NCBI GenBank assembly: GCA_900498135.1
Contig: LR026961.1
Span: 1,304,520 to 1,368,519 of the forward strand
Length of the DNA stretch: 64,000 bases
Source of the DNA: an uncultured Desulfatiglans sp.
GTDB taxonomy: Bacteria; Desulfobacterota; DSM-4660; Desulfatiglandales; Desulfatiglandaceae
Reading direction: 5' to 3'
The notes under the pieces were generated by a model. It worked only from the letters and a program-made list of their open reading frames with translations, ran no database searches and was not told the origin of the DNA. This document shows, in pieces, positions 17,936-25,816 of this stretch. The position numbers were made by a program, and so were the translations under genes. Within the stretch, counting starts at the first letter, position 1; every line of letters begins with the position of its first letter.

Positions 17936-18575
17936 GCCTTTTGATGATCCCCACGGCCTCCTCGGGCGTATCCACGACCCGGAAAATGTCGAGGTCGGAG
18001 GGCGAAATGGTCTTACCCTTGAGCATGGTGTCTCTGATCCAGTCCACCAGACCTCCCCAGAATTTCGAGTCGATCATGATTACAGGGAAGGAACGGATCC
18101 GTTCCGTCTGGATCAGCGTCAGGGCCTCGAAGAGTTCGTCGAGGGTCCCGAAACCTCCCGGCATGATAATGTAAGCGACGGCGTATTTGACGAACATCAC
18201 CTTGCGAATGAAAAAGTATTTGAAATTCAATCTGATGTTTGAATATGGGTTCGCCTGCTGCTCGTTCGGGAGTTCGATGTGCAGGCCGACGGATTTGCCG
18301 CCCCCATCGGCCGCCCCCTTGTTGGCCGCCTCCATGATCCCCGGGCCTCCGCCGGAGATGACGTTGAATCCGTTTTCAACCAGCAGCCGGGCGGTCTTCA
18401 CGGTCATCTTATAAGCCTGGCTCTGGGGCTTGGAGCGGGCGGAGCCGAAGATGGTGACCGCCGGATGCACCTCCGGCAGGACATCGAAGCCATCGACAAA
18501 TTCGGCAATGATGTTGAACATGCGCCATGTGTCCTTGATGGTGATATCATCCACCAAGAATTGTCTTTCACTCAT
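17922..18575 (-). CDS. LOG family (TIGR00730) nucleoside-monophosphate phosphoribohydrolase-like protein
   Basis: A 217-residue Rossmann-fold protein. GGGPGIMEAANKGA (75-88) and PGGFGTLDELFE (139-150) are the two signature motifs of LOG proteins, which cleave ribose 5-phosphate from cytokinin nucleotides or other nucleoside monophosphates; many were formerly mislabelled lysine decarboxylases. The longer N-terminal extension (VDDITIKDTWRMFNIIAEFV) places it in the larger bacterial subgroup. The start at ATG 18575 has GGAAG upstream. It overlaps rsmG by 14 nt. Confidence 0.92.
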   Translation of the reverse strand: MSERQFLVDDITIKDTWRMFNIIAEFVDGFDVLPEVHPAVTIFGSARSKPQSQAYKMTVKTARLLVENGFNVISGGGPGIMEAANKGAADGGGKSVGLHIELPNEQQANPYSNIRLNFKYFFIRKVMFVKYAVAYIIMPGGFGTLDELFEALTLIQTERIRSFPVIMIDSKFWGGLVDWIRDTMLKGKTISPSDLDIFRVVDTPEEAVGIIKRRVIV

Positions 18576-18928
18576 GGGAAGGCTTCCTTTCTGGCATGGT
18601 CGAGCTTCGGGACCCCGGCTCGACCGTGGACGATCAGCGGCACCTCCGGCTTTCCACAACCGGGCTCCGGGGGCCGACCCACACGCTCCGGCTTCCTTTC
18701 AAGGCAGAACACAAAAATTCATTGATTTTTAGAATTTAATTGTTTAGCTTTCTGACCGAATCGGCTAGTATGGTAGTTTTTGGTTATAATGGTGTCAAGC
18801 ACTTGTCACGGTCGATACGCATCAAACCGTCTTCTTAACCGCCTTACGAGCGGCACGCATCGAACCTTATTCAATGCTCCGGTGGCAGGGATCTGCGCAC
18901 CGCGAATCATGGGGTCTTCCCGTCATCG
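18576..18928. other. divergent intergenic region (LOG gene / aminotransferase)
   Basis: About 350 bp without a gene. An AT-rich stretch (18720-18790) contains a perfect TATAAT at 18785-18790, but no good -35 box at the right distance, so no promoter is called. No repeat copy is present. Confidence 0.4.
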
Positions 18929-19921
18929 ATGATGAAACTTCCAGAGATCACCAGAACCGATTTCCTCGACCGTCTCGGCACCCGGGAAAAACCCTGGCGC
19001 CATAACTATCTGACGATGTACTCGACCCAATGGGGGGGATTCACGACGGATCCCGATCTGATGCTGATCCCTGTCGACGACCACCTTGTCCACCGGGGCG
19101 ACGGGGTCTTCGATGTCATGCGCTGCGTCGACGGCAAGATCTACCAGATGGAGGAGCATCTCAAGCGCCTGAACCGTTCGGCCCGCGCCATTTCTCTGTC
19201 CCCGCCCGAAGTCTATGCCGATATTAGAGAACTGATCCGGTTTCTCGTACGGAAAGGCGGTCTGAAGGACTGCCTGATCCGCCTCGTGCTGTCTCGTGGC
19301 CCGGGAAGCTTCACGGCCAACCCATTCGATTGTCCTGAAAGCCAGCTCTACGTCAACGTGATCCGGTTCAAGGGCCTGCCAGAAACCTACTACCGGGAAG
19401 GCATCTCCATCATTACAAGCCGCATCCCCATCAAGAAATCGTTTTTTGCCACCATCAAATCCTGTGACTATCTGCCCAATGTCCTGATGAAGATGGAGGC
19501 GATCGAGGCAGGCTGCGGGTATTCCGTCGGCTTGGATGAAAAAGGGTTTCTCGCCGAGGGTTCGACGGAAAACCTTGGCATCATCACCGTGGAAGGGGTT
19601 CTGAAATTCCCCGGACTGGACACGACGCTTTCGGGCATTACCGAGCAGCGTGTTTTCGAGCTGGCCCGGCAGCTGGTGCAGGAGGGACACCTCAAAGACG
19701 CCGTCTTCGGTGAGATACCCCCCGATGAGGCCTATCAGGCCCGGGAGGTTTTCCTCACTGGGACCTCTCTCGACATCCTGCCGGTTGTTCGCTTCGACAG
19801 CCGCACCATCGGTGACGGAACCCCCGGTCCGGGCTATGCCCGATTGCATAGACTTCTTCGAGAGGATATGAGAAACAACGAACGGCTGCTCACGCCCGTC
19901 AACTGGGAAGACGCCCAATAA
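18929..19921 (+). CDS. class IV PLP-dependent aminotransferase
   Basis: A 330-residue fold-type IV enzyme, the group of branched-chain amino acid aminotransferase and aminodeoxychorismate lyase. Motifs: HRGDGVFDVMRCVDGKIYQM with the conserved RGDGVFD, the PLP lysine in ATIKSCDYLPNVLM (K177), and EGSTENLGII. The length fits BCAT-like members. Its location just upstream of a VorB-type 2-oxoacid oxidoreductase suggests interconversion of an amino acid and its 2-oxoacid, but this is inference. Two ATGs lie at the start (MMK); either is possible. Confidence 0.92.
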   Translation: MMKLPEITRTDFLDRLGTREKPWRHNYLTMYSTQWGGFTTDPDLMLIPVDDHLVHRGDGVFDVMRCVDGKIYQMEEHLKRLNRSARAISLSPPEVYADIRELIRFLVRKGGLKDCLIRLVLSRGPGSFTANPFDCPESQLYVNVIRFKGLPETYYREGISIITSRIPIKKSFFATIKSCDYLPNVLMKMEAIEAGCGYSVGLDEKGFLAEGSTENLGIITVEGVLKFPGLDTTLSGITEQRVFELARQLVQEGHLKDAVFGEIPPDEAYQAREVFLTGTSLDILPVVRFDSRTIGDGTPGPGYARLHRLLREDMRNNERLLTPVNWEDAQ

Positions 19922-19963
19922 AAGCTACGAAGAGGATTCGATTTGGAAACAGGAGAGGTAGAC

Positions 19964-20170
19964 ATGGAACGTGTTGCAAGGGTAACGGAGATCATCGCAG
20001 CGTCACCCCACAGTTTCGATGAAGCCATCCGGGTCGGTTTCGAAAGGGCGAACCGCACTCTGCGGGGAATCACCGGGTTGCGTGTCATCGAGCAGCGTGT
20101 CTCCGTAGAAGAAGGACAAATCAAAGAGTTTCGCGTGCGTCTGGAGGTCATTTTCGTCCTCGAAACGTAA
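19964..20170 (+). CDS. dodecin family protein 2
   Basis: A 68-residue dodecin-like protein: TEIIAASPHSFDEAIRVGFE, RTLRGITGLRVIEQRV and a closing RVRLEVIFVLET. It is more divergent than the dodecin at 16027 (FDEAI in place of WEEAA, and an altered C-terminal strand). The ATG at 19964 follows GGAGAGGTAGAC; an in-frame ATG at 19943 is possible. It lies 42 bp after the aminotransferase and before the oxidoreductase genes, so it may be co-transcribed with flavin/TPP redox enzymes. Confidence 0.88.
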   Translation: MERVARVTEIIAASPHSFDEAIRVGFERANRTLRGITGLRVIEQRVSVEEGQIKEFRVRLEVIFVLET

Positions 20171-20261
20171 TGGGTTTAAATCCGGAACCAATCCTGTCGA
20201 ACCGAGTGTCCCCGATCCGCAATAGAAGGCTCGGAAACTACGTAGAAAGACATGCTGAATC

Positions 20262-20465
20262 ATGGCCTTGATCAAATTTAGAGAAGAACGCTGCAAAGGG
20301 TGTGGACTCTGCGTACTGGCCTGTCCCAAAGGGCTCCTCAGTATCAGCTCCTCCATCAATCTGTCGGGTTATCCCACCGCTCACATCAGCGATATGGAGG
20401 CATGCACCGGTTGTAAACTATGCGCTGAGATGTGCCCCGATGTGGTGATCACGGTATACAAGTGA
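20262..20465 (+). CDS. 2[4Fe-4S] ferredoxin subunit of a 2-oxoacid:ferredoxin oxidoreductase
   Basis: A 67-residue dicluster ferredoxin. The two CxxCxxCxxxC(P) motifs use C11/14/17/21 and C48/51/54/58. It is the delta (KorD/VorD-type) electron-transfer subunit, passing electrons from the TPP site to free ferredoxin. It precedes the alpha, beta and gamma genes, the usual order of four-subunit enzymes, but is separated from alpha by an unusually long gap of 468 bp. Confidence 0.92.
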   Translation: MALIKFREERCKGCGLCVLACPKGLLSISSSINLSGYPTAHISDMEACTGCKLCAEMCPDVVITVYK

Positions 20466-20933
20466 TGTCTCTTCGTAAAAACGTTTAGGATGGTGCCTCC
20501 TGTCCGGTGCTGAATCGGTTTTCAGACGTCGGAACCTGTGTTCTGCGCAGCATTTCAGACATCCGGTACGCCTGCGGGAACATGGATTGAATATCGAGGG
20601 TTTGTCATCTTCAAGAACGGGCTTTCTATTCGCCGCCCATGCGCGGCTTGCCACGCCAACCCTGCTTGGGAAATCCTGAAGATTCAGGCGGCAAACAGCG
20701 GTAAAGAGCTTTCAATAGAGAACGTTGCCCTCCCTGGAGGCCGGTGGAACCATCCGCTCCACCGGAGGATTCCTGAAGGCAAAGCAGGACGATTTCGAGC
20801 CCGAAGGCATTCACAGCCCTCGATCATTGGCATCGGGCCAAAACCGTCGTCTTCAGGTAAAAGATGAAGCAGTTCGAGATTCCCATCGCTCCCTTCCTTT
20901 TGTGGAAACGATGGCATTGAGGAGAAAAACGGT
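20466..20933. other. unexplained 468-bp gap inside the oxidoreductase cluster
   Basis: Genes of this enzyme are normally a few bases apart. Here no convincing gene is present: the one ORF of about 109 codons on the + strand has no recognisable motif or ribosome site. A small GGTGGA...TCCACC inverted repeat occurs near 20742-20763. No copy of the foldback repeat is present. Confidence 0.5.
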
Positions 20934-21992
20934 TTGGAGACTTTGTTCGTAAAAGGCAATGAAGCCATCGCCATGGGCGCCATCGAGGCCGGATGCCGGT
21001 TTTATTTCGGCTATCCCATCACTCCGCAAAACGACATCCCGGAGTATATGTCGAAACATCTGCCGGCGATCGGGGGCATCTTCATACAGGCCGAAAGCGA
21101 GATAGCGTCCATCAACATGCTCCTGGGCGCAAGCGCCACCGGAGCACGGGCGATGACCTCCTCTTCGAGCCCGGGCATTTCCCTGAAGCAGGAAGGCATT
21201 TCCTACCTGTGCGGCAGCCAGATACCGGGCGTTATCGTCAACATGAGCCGCAGCGGACCCGGCCTCGGGGGGATCTCACCGTCGCAGGGTGATTATTTCC
21301 AGGCCACCAGAGGCGGCGGACACGGGGATTACCGGACGATCGTCCTGGCCCCCTCATCCGTCCAGGAGGCCTATGATCTCACGATGCGCGCCTTCGACCT
21401 CGCCGACAAATACCGGAATCCGGTTGTGATCCTGGGCGACGCATTGCTGGGGCAGATCAAAGAACCCTTGAAAACACGCCTCTACAGAGGAACCCCCTCC
21501 GAGAAGGATTGGATCCTTACGGGCGCTTCGGGGCGGCCCCGCCGGATCCTCAAATCTCTCTACCTCTCAGAAGGCGAACTCACGGACCACAACTGGTTCC
21601 TTTACCGCAAGTATCAGCAGATGAAGCGCGAGATCCGCTTTGAAACCCAGAATTTAGACGATGCGAAGCTGGTTGTCGTCGCATTCGGCTCACTGGCTCG
21701 CATCGTGAAGAGCGCTGTGGGCATGGCCCGTGAAAAAGGCATGCTGATCGGCCTCCTGCGACCGATCACCCTTTACCCCTTTCCCTATGCTGCGCTCGAA
21801 AAGATCTCCCGGAAGATCAGAAATTTCATGGCGGTGGAACTGAGTACCGGCCAAATGGTCGAAGATGTCAAACTGGCCGTCGGACACAAGAAAAACCAGG
21901 TGGATTTCTATGGCAGACCGCCCGGCTCCATCCCGTCGCCGGACGAAATCTTTCATGAAATCGCCAAAGTCTACAAAAAGAGGATCGCATAA
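20934..21992 (+). CDS. vorB: 2-oxoacid:ferredoxin oxidoreductase alpha subunit (VorB-type)
   Basis: A 352-residue pyrimidine-binding (alpha) subunit. KGNEAIAMGAIEAGCRFYFG, the YPITPQNDIPEYM motif and TSSSSPGISLKQEGISYL are characteristic of VorB-type 3-methyl-2-oxobutanoate or related oxidoreductases, which oxidatively decarboxylate branched 2-oxoacids to acyl-CoA and reduce ferredoxin. The start is TTG at 20934 with GAGGAG 9 nt upstream; no ATG is available before the conserved region. The true substrate (2-oxoglutarate, pyruvate or branched acids) cannot be fixed from sequence. Confidence 0.92.
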   Translation: METLFVKGNEAIAMGAIEAGCRFYFGYPITPQNDIPEYMSKHLPAIGGIFIQAESEIASINMLLGASATGARAMTSSSSPGISLKQEGISYLCGSQIPGVIVNMSRSGPGLGGISPSQGDYFQATRGGGHGDYRTIVLAPSSVQEAYDLTMRAFDLADKYRNPVVILGDALLGQIKEPLKTRLYRGTPSEKDWILTGASGRPRRILKSLYLSEGELTDHNWFLYRKYQQMKREIRFETQNLDDAKLVVVAFGSLARIVKSAVGMAREKGMLIGLLRPITLYPFPYAALEKISRKIRNFMAVELSTGQMVEDVKLAVGHKKNQVDFYGRPPGSIPSPDEIFHEIAKVYKKRIA

Positions 21993-22733
21993 ATGGAGCA
22001 GGTTTTTTCAAGACCCCAAAGCCTCATTGACGTGCCGTTCCACTTCTGCCCGGGCTGTCACCATGGCATCATCCACCGCCTGACGGCCGAATGCATCGAT
22101 CGGTATGCCTTGCAGCAAACGTCCATCGCAGTGGCCTCTGTCGGCTGCTCGGTCTTTCTGTATGATTATCTGGACATCGATGTGCTCGAGGCCCCGCACG
22201 GACGCGCAGCAGCAGTCGCGACCGGTGTCAAGCGGGCCCGGCCCGACCGCTTCGTCTTCACCTATCAGGGGGACGGGGATCTCGCCGCTATCGGGACCGC
22301 CGAAATCATCCACGCCGCCAACCGCGGAGAACACATCACGGTCATCTTCGTCAACAATACGGTCTTCGGAATGACCGGCGGCCAAATGGCTCCGACCACG
22401 ATGCCCGGGCAGGAAACCACGACGACACCGTTTGGAAGAGATCCGGCCGTAAACGGTTTCCCCATCCGGATGGCGGAACTTTTGGGCGGACTGACCGGCA
22501 CGACCTTCGTCGCCCGAGGGGCGGTCGACACCCCTAAGAACCTCGTGAAGACCCGCAAGTACCTGCAGCGCGCCTTCGAGGTTCAGACCACCGGCGAAGG
22601 GTTCGGTTTCGTGGAGATCCTTTCCGCCTGTCCAACGAACTGGAAAATGTCGCCGGAGCGCGCCAACAAGCGGGTCAAGGAAGAGATGATCCCCTATTTC
22701 CCGCTGGGCATCTTCAAGGGGGGTGAAGCATAA
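21993..22733 (+). CDS. 2-oxoacid:ferredoxin oxidoreductase beta (TPP-binding) subunit
   Basis: A 246-residue TPP-binding subunit. [13 protein letters not shown] opens the protein, and the TPP/Mg motif is [13 protein letters not shown] followed by [12 protein letters not shown]. It starts directly after the alpha stop codon, and the downstream gamma gene overlaps its stop by one base. Together with alpha, gamma and the ferredoxin it forms the catalytic core. Confidence 0.95.
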   Translation: MEQVFSRPQSLIDVPFHFCPGCHHGIIHRLTAECIDRYALQQTSIAVASVGCSVFLYDYLDIDVLEAPHGRAAAVATGVKRARPDRFVFTYQGDGDLAAIGTAEIIHAANRGEHITVIFVNNTVFGMTGGQMAPTTMPGQETTTTPFGRDPAVNGFPIRMAELLGGLTGTTFVARGAVDTPKNLVKTRKYLQRAFEVQTTGEGFGFVEILSACPTNWKMSPERANKRVKEEMIPYFPLGIFKGGEA

Positions 22734-23287
22734 TGTATTTTGACACGATCATAGCGGGTTTCGGGGGCCAGGGCGTTCTGCTCATGGGCAACATCCTCGC
22801 CTATGCCGCCATGGGCGAAAAGAAGAGGGTGACCTATATGCCGGTCTATGGCGTCGAGATGCGTGGAGGAACCGCCAACTGCACCGTCGTCGTCTCGGAC
22901 CAGCAGATCGGTTCGCCCATTATCCAGCGGCCGGTTTCAGCCATTGTCATGAACCGTCCTTCCCTTGACAAATTCGGACCCCGCGTTCGCAAAGGCGGAA
23001 CGCTGATAGTCAATGCCTCTCTGATCCCTGAAGAAGCGGTGCACTTCCGAGGGGTGGACTGTCTCCTGGTCCCCAGCCGAGAGCTAGCCTTGGAGCTGGG
23101 GAACGAACGTCTGGCCAACATGGTCGTGCTTGGCGCGGCTGTTCGCCGCACCGGTGTCGTCCGGGTCCGCTCGCTCAAGAAGGCCCTTTATGGTGCGCTT
23201 GACCGGCGTTACCACAACATGATAGAGTCGAACAGCAAGGCCTTGGAGCTGGGAGCCCGTTTCGCTGCAGACAATGGGCATCCGTAA
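22733..23287 (+). CDS. 2-oxoacid:ferredoxin oxidoreductase gamma subunit
   Basis: A 184-residue gamma subunit (PF01558). GFGGQGVLLMGNILAYAAM and YGVEMRGGTANCTVVVSD are the family signatures; the glycine-rich loop binds near CoA. It starts within the beta stop codon region (TAATG), so translation is coupled. It completes the delta-alpha-beta-gamma set. Confidence 0.95.
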   Translation: MYFDTIIAGFGGQGVLLMGNILAYAAMGEKKRVTYMPVYGVEMRGGTANCTVVVSDQQIGSPIIQRPVSAIVMNRPSLDKFGPRVRKGGTLIVNASLIPEEAVHFRGVDCLLVPSRELALELGNERLANMVVLGAAVRRTGVVRVRSLKKALYGALDRRYHNMIESNSKALELGARFAADNGHP

Positions 23288-23332
23288 TGAAGCCCCTTTT
23301 CCCTCAACCACAAGGAAAGGAAGGTCGGCGTT

Positions 23333-24037
23333 ATGGACGAGGATCGGAACCGCGATGAGGCACGGGATACCTACCAGGACTTCCTGAGCGATATCAACGA
23401 GCAGTTCGCCAGGCAAAGCCAGGAAAAGGATTTCATGGACAGCATCCCCGGCGAGCCTGGTGAAGGTGCGGATTACGAGGTCGACGTCGGTCAGCGCGTG
23501 CGCGCCGTAAGGCAGAAGCGGGGGCTCACGCTCGAGGATGTCTCCAGGCGAACCGATCTGGACGTAGGTCTGCTTGCCTCCATTGAAGACGGTACCGTAG
23601 CCCCGCCTCTGGGCACCGTGATCAAACTGGCCAAGGCCCTCGAAATGAAGATGGGCTACTTCATATCCGGCCAGGAAAACCGCCCCTTCACCATCGTGCA
23701 CCATCAGGACCGGAAGGTGGTGTCCCGCTACGATTCCACTAAAGGCAAAAGGTATGGATATGAATACATCTCGCTCGCCCCGCACAAGGTCGACCGCCAC
23801 ATGGAGCCCTTCATCGTAGTGCTGGCGCCCGCCGAGACCGAAGAAGAACGTTCGAGCCACGACGGGCAGGAATTCATCTATGTCCTTGAAGGCGCCATGG
23901 CGGTTCATCTGGAAGACCAACGATACGTGCTCGAAACCGGCGATGCCATCTACTATGATTCGACCGTTCCCCACCTGGTGAAGTGCCACGGTGACAAACC
24001 GGCGAAGATTCTCGCCGTTCTTTATACCGAACGCTGA
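23333..24037 (+). CDS. XRE-family regulator with C-terminal cupin domain
   Basis: A 234-residue regulator. An XRE helix-turn-helix (VRAVRQKRGLTLEDVSRRTD, about residues 57-76, then IEDGTVAPPLGTVIKLAKAL) is followed by a cupin: SSHDGQEFIYVLEGAMAVHL and GDAIYYDSTVPHLVKC. Such proteins sense small molecules and often control amino-acid or 2-oxoacid metabolism. Lying 45 bp after the gamma subunit gene, it may regulate the oxidoreductase operon, but no operator was identified. Confidence 0.93.
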   Translation: MDEDRNRDEARDTYQDFLSDINEQFARQSQEKDFMDSIPGEPGEGADYEVDVGQRVRAVRQKRGLTLEDVSRRTDLDVGLLASIEDGTVAPPLGTVIKLAKALEMKMGYFISGQENRPFTIVHHQDRKVVSRYDSTKGKRYGYEYISLAPHKVDRHMEPFIVVLAPAETEEERSSHDGQEFIYVLEGAMAVHLEDQRYVLETGDAIYYDSTVPHLVKCHGDKPAKILAVLYTER

Positions 24038-24047
24038 GGCGCACGCT

Positions 24048-24476
24048 GTGATCGCTTTCGATCTCAAGTGTTCTAGAGACCATGTCTTCGAAGGCTGGTT
24101 CGACAGCATCGAGGCCTTCGAAGATCAGAACGCCAGGCGTTTGATCACCTGCCCGTTTTGCGAGGATTCCAACATTCGAAGAATCATATCTCCTGTGTCC
24201 ATCAAGAAGGCCTCTCCCGCACCCCCCCACGATGCATCCCAACCGGTCGACTACCATGCACTCGCAATGGCGGTCTTGCGATCCATTCACGATACCTTTG
24301 ACGACGTAGGAACGCAGTTCGCCGGAGAGGCCCTCAAGATTCACTACGGCGTTTCGGAAAAACGGAACATCCGCGGTTCGGCTACGGACGAAGAGGAAAG
24401 GATGCTCAAAGAGGAGGGCGTCGAATTCTTCAAATTCCCCGTCCCCAGATTCCCCGAAGACAAGAAGACCAATTGA
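24048..24476 (+). CDS. DUF1178 family protein
   Basis: A 142-residue protein. The start IAFDLKCSRDHVFEGWF, with a CPFC pair at C35/C38 and a further cysteine at C8, is typical of DUF1178, a zinc-ribbon-like family of unknown function. The C-terminal part contains GEALKIHYGVSEKRNIRGSA, also conserved. The GTG start at 24048 follows GAGG by 8 nt and lies 10 bp after the cupin regulator, so both genes are probably in one transcript. An in-frame ATG at 23991 would overlap the regulator. Confidence 0.88.
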   Translation: MIAFDLKCSRDHVFEGWFDSIEAFEDQNARRLITCPFCEDSNIRRIISPVSIKKASPAPPHDASQPVDYHALAMAVLRSIHDTFDDVGTQFAGEALKIHYGVSEKRNIRGSATDEEERMLKEEGVEFFKFPVPRFPEDKKTN

Positions 24477-24623
24477 TTTTCTTCATGCAGCGGTCCTTTG
24501 AAACCAGGTTCGACCCTGGCGAATCCCATCGGAACGGGTTTCTCCTTTGCCCCCCTCATCGCTTGGAACCTGAATGGCTGCAGGCTGCCCAGCGGCCCTC
24601 CGGAAATGATTCCTCGGCACAAC

Positions 24624-24818
24624 CCGGTTTGCAATCCGGGAATGAGGATTTTCCTCCACACGCGGCGCGTGCTCAGTCCCGCCCTTGCAGGGCGGGTCCC
24701 AGTTTGGCCAATATCAAGGAAATCAACCGTTTGTGCGGAGGCGACCTAGTGGTCGCCGCACAAACAAACGGGCAGATTGACGCCAAGATTGGCCAAAAAG
24801 ACCATTTCCCCGCAGACC
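24624..24818 (+). repeat. dispersed foldback repeat, copy C1 (one 52-bp module)
   Basis: The left end (ccggtttgcaatccgggaatg) is a diverged terminal repeat. One module follows: CACACGC GGC GCGTGCTCAGTCCC, then a GCCC/GGGC hairpin. The body GGCCAATATCAAGGAAATCA and the perfect hairpin GCGGCGACCA-type stem (GGAGGCGACC TAGT GGTCGCCGC) come next. The right arm ATTGGCCAAAAAGACCATTT ends in a degenerate terminus. A fragment of a further terminus (TCCGGAAATGATTCCTCGG, near 24600) lies just to the left. Copy C2 abuts it on the right. Confidence 0.8.
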
Positions 24819-24964
24819 CCAGTTTCCATCCGGAAATGAGGATTTTTGGCCAATATCAAGGAAATCAAGCGTTTGCGCGGAGGCGACCTCTGGGTCGCCG
24901 CACAAGCAAACGTGCAGATTGACGCCAAGATTGGCCAAAAAGACCATTTCCGGATGGAAACTGG
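24819..24964 (+). repeat. dispersed foldback repeat, copy C2 (no module, perfect 20-bp terminal inverted repeats)
   Basis: The termini CCAGTTTCCATCCGGAAATG (24819-24838) and CATTTCCGGATGGAAACTGG (24945-24964) are perfect inverted repeats. The two internal halves also pair: TTTTTGGCCAAT with ATTGGCCAAAAA, GCGTTTGCG with CAAGCAAACG, and GGAGGCGACC with GGGTCGCCGC around a 3-nt loop. The 146-bp element is one long imperfect palindrome with no coding capacity. Its right end directly abuts the stop codon of the flavodoxin-like gene. Confidence 0.88.
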
Positions 24965-25429
24965 CTAGTAGATGGCTGCGTCACAGCCGGCCGCCACCGT
25001 TTGCCCCAACTCACGGCACGCCGTCAGGTCCTGTTCCGTCAATTCTCCGCGGGCGATGACCGCTTCATAGATTTTCTTGAGTGGATAACCGATGCAGATC
25101 CGCTCAATCGCCGCAAGAGCGCCTCGCCCATCGTTTCCGGCGCTGACAAAGACCGCATAGGGTTTCTTGAAAACCTTTCTTTCGCCTCTGGCGGATTCGT
25201 AGGTTCTATCGAAGAAATCTTTGAGCGCCCCCGCCATGTACCCGAAATACTCCGGTGATCCGAGGACCAATCCGTCGCAGTCAACCAGATCCGCAAGCGT
25301 TGCCTGGAAGGCCTCTTTCAGAATCACGCGGACGCCCTCCACCTCCCCAGCACCAGCCGCAACGGCTTCCGCCATCTTGCGCGTGTTGCCTCCCTGGGAG
25401 TGATAAACCACCAGGATTGAACAGACCAT
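24965..25429 (-). CDS. flavodoxin-like NAD(P)H-dependent reductase
   Basis: A 154-residue flavodoxin-fold protein. SILVVYHSQGGNTRKMAEAV is the FMN-phosphate loop, and GLVLGSPEYFGYMAGALKDF the second FMN-binding loop. It resembles the NAD(P)H-dependent FMN reductase / multimeric flavodoxin (WrbA-like) group of anaerobes, but the partner is unknown. The stop codon TAG is at the exact junction with repeat copy C2. It diverges from purH. Confidence 0.9.
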   Translation of the reverse strand: MVCSILVVYHSQGGNTRKMAEAVAAGAGEVEGVRVILKEAFQATLADLVDCDGLVLGSPEYFGYMAGALKDFFDRTYESARGERKVFKKPYAVFVSAGNDGRGALAAIERICIGYPLKKIYEAVIARGELTEQDLTACRELGQTVAAGCDAAIY

Positions 25430-25579
25430 AAAGACGCTCCCCCTTGCACCCGCCCGCGGATCGCCCCCCCCGGTCTCCAGAGCAGCCCCTGTTCACCGTT
25501 CCTTGCGAGGCATCGCCTCCGTCTCTTCGCCTGGAAACGGAAGCCCCTTTTCTTCGTCCGTGCTGAATCGATCAGGCGG

Positions 25580-25608
25580 TTGCCAAAAATGCCGTTTTGG
25601 ATTATACA
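25580..25608 (+). promoter_or_regulatory. promoter upstream of the purH-type gene
   Basis: TTGCCA (25580-25585) and TATACA (25603-25608) are separated by 17 nt. A leader of about 200 nt would follow before the gene at 25817. No known riboswitch was recognised in the leader. Confidence 0.45.
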
Positions 25609-25816
25609 GGGTGCTCGCCCCGACTGAGCCTCAGGGCCCGAGGCGAAACGATCATAAAGGGCAGGCTTGTTTCAATGAAAACCCGCGCCTTTCCAGGGCG
25701 ACCCTTTCCGGCTGCGCTTCGAACCGGCCGGCCTAAACGCCGGACTTTCCTCACGCCGCAGCAGCCGTTGAAGATCCTCACCGCGCCTGGATCATATCCA
25801 CATCAGGAGGCAGACC

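Noticed and set aside
18785-18790. Perfect TATAAT as a promoter of the aminotransferase operon
   Set aside because: No acceptable -35 hexamer lies 16-18 nt upstream, and there is no extended -10 TG, so it was not called as a promoter.
20538-20867. A 109-codon + strand ORF in the oxidoreductase gap
   Set aside because: No Shine-Dalgarno sequence, low-complexity basic C-terminus and no similarity to subunits of the enzyme.
24473-24947. Several ORFs of 60-150 codons overlapping repeat copies C1 and C2
   Set aside because: They follow the repeat sequence on both strands, and their similar translations come from the repeated DNA, not from a conserved protein.
24624-24964. CRISPR array
   Set aside because: The repeats are long palindromic elements with arms rather than short direct repeats with unique spacers, and no cas gene is present.
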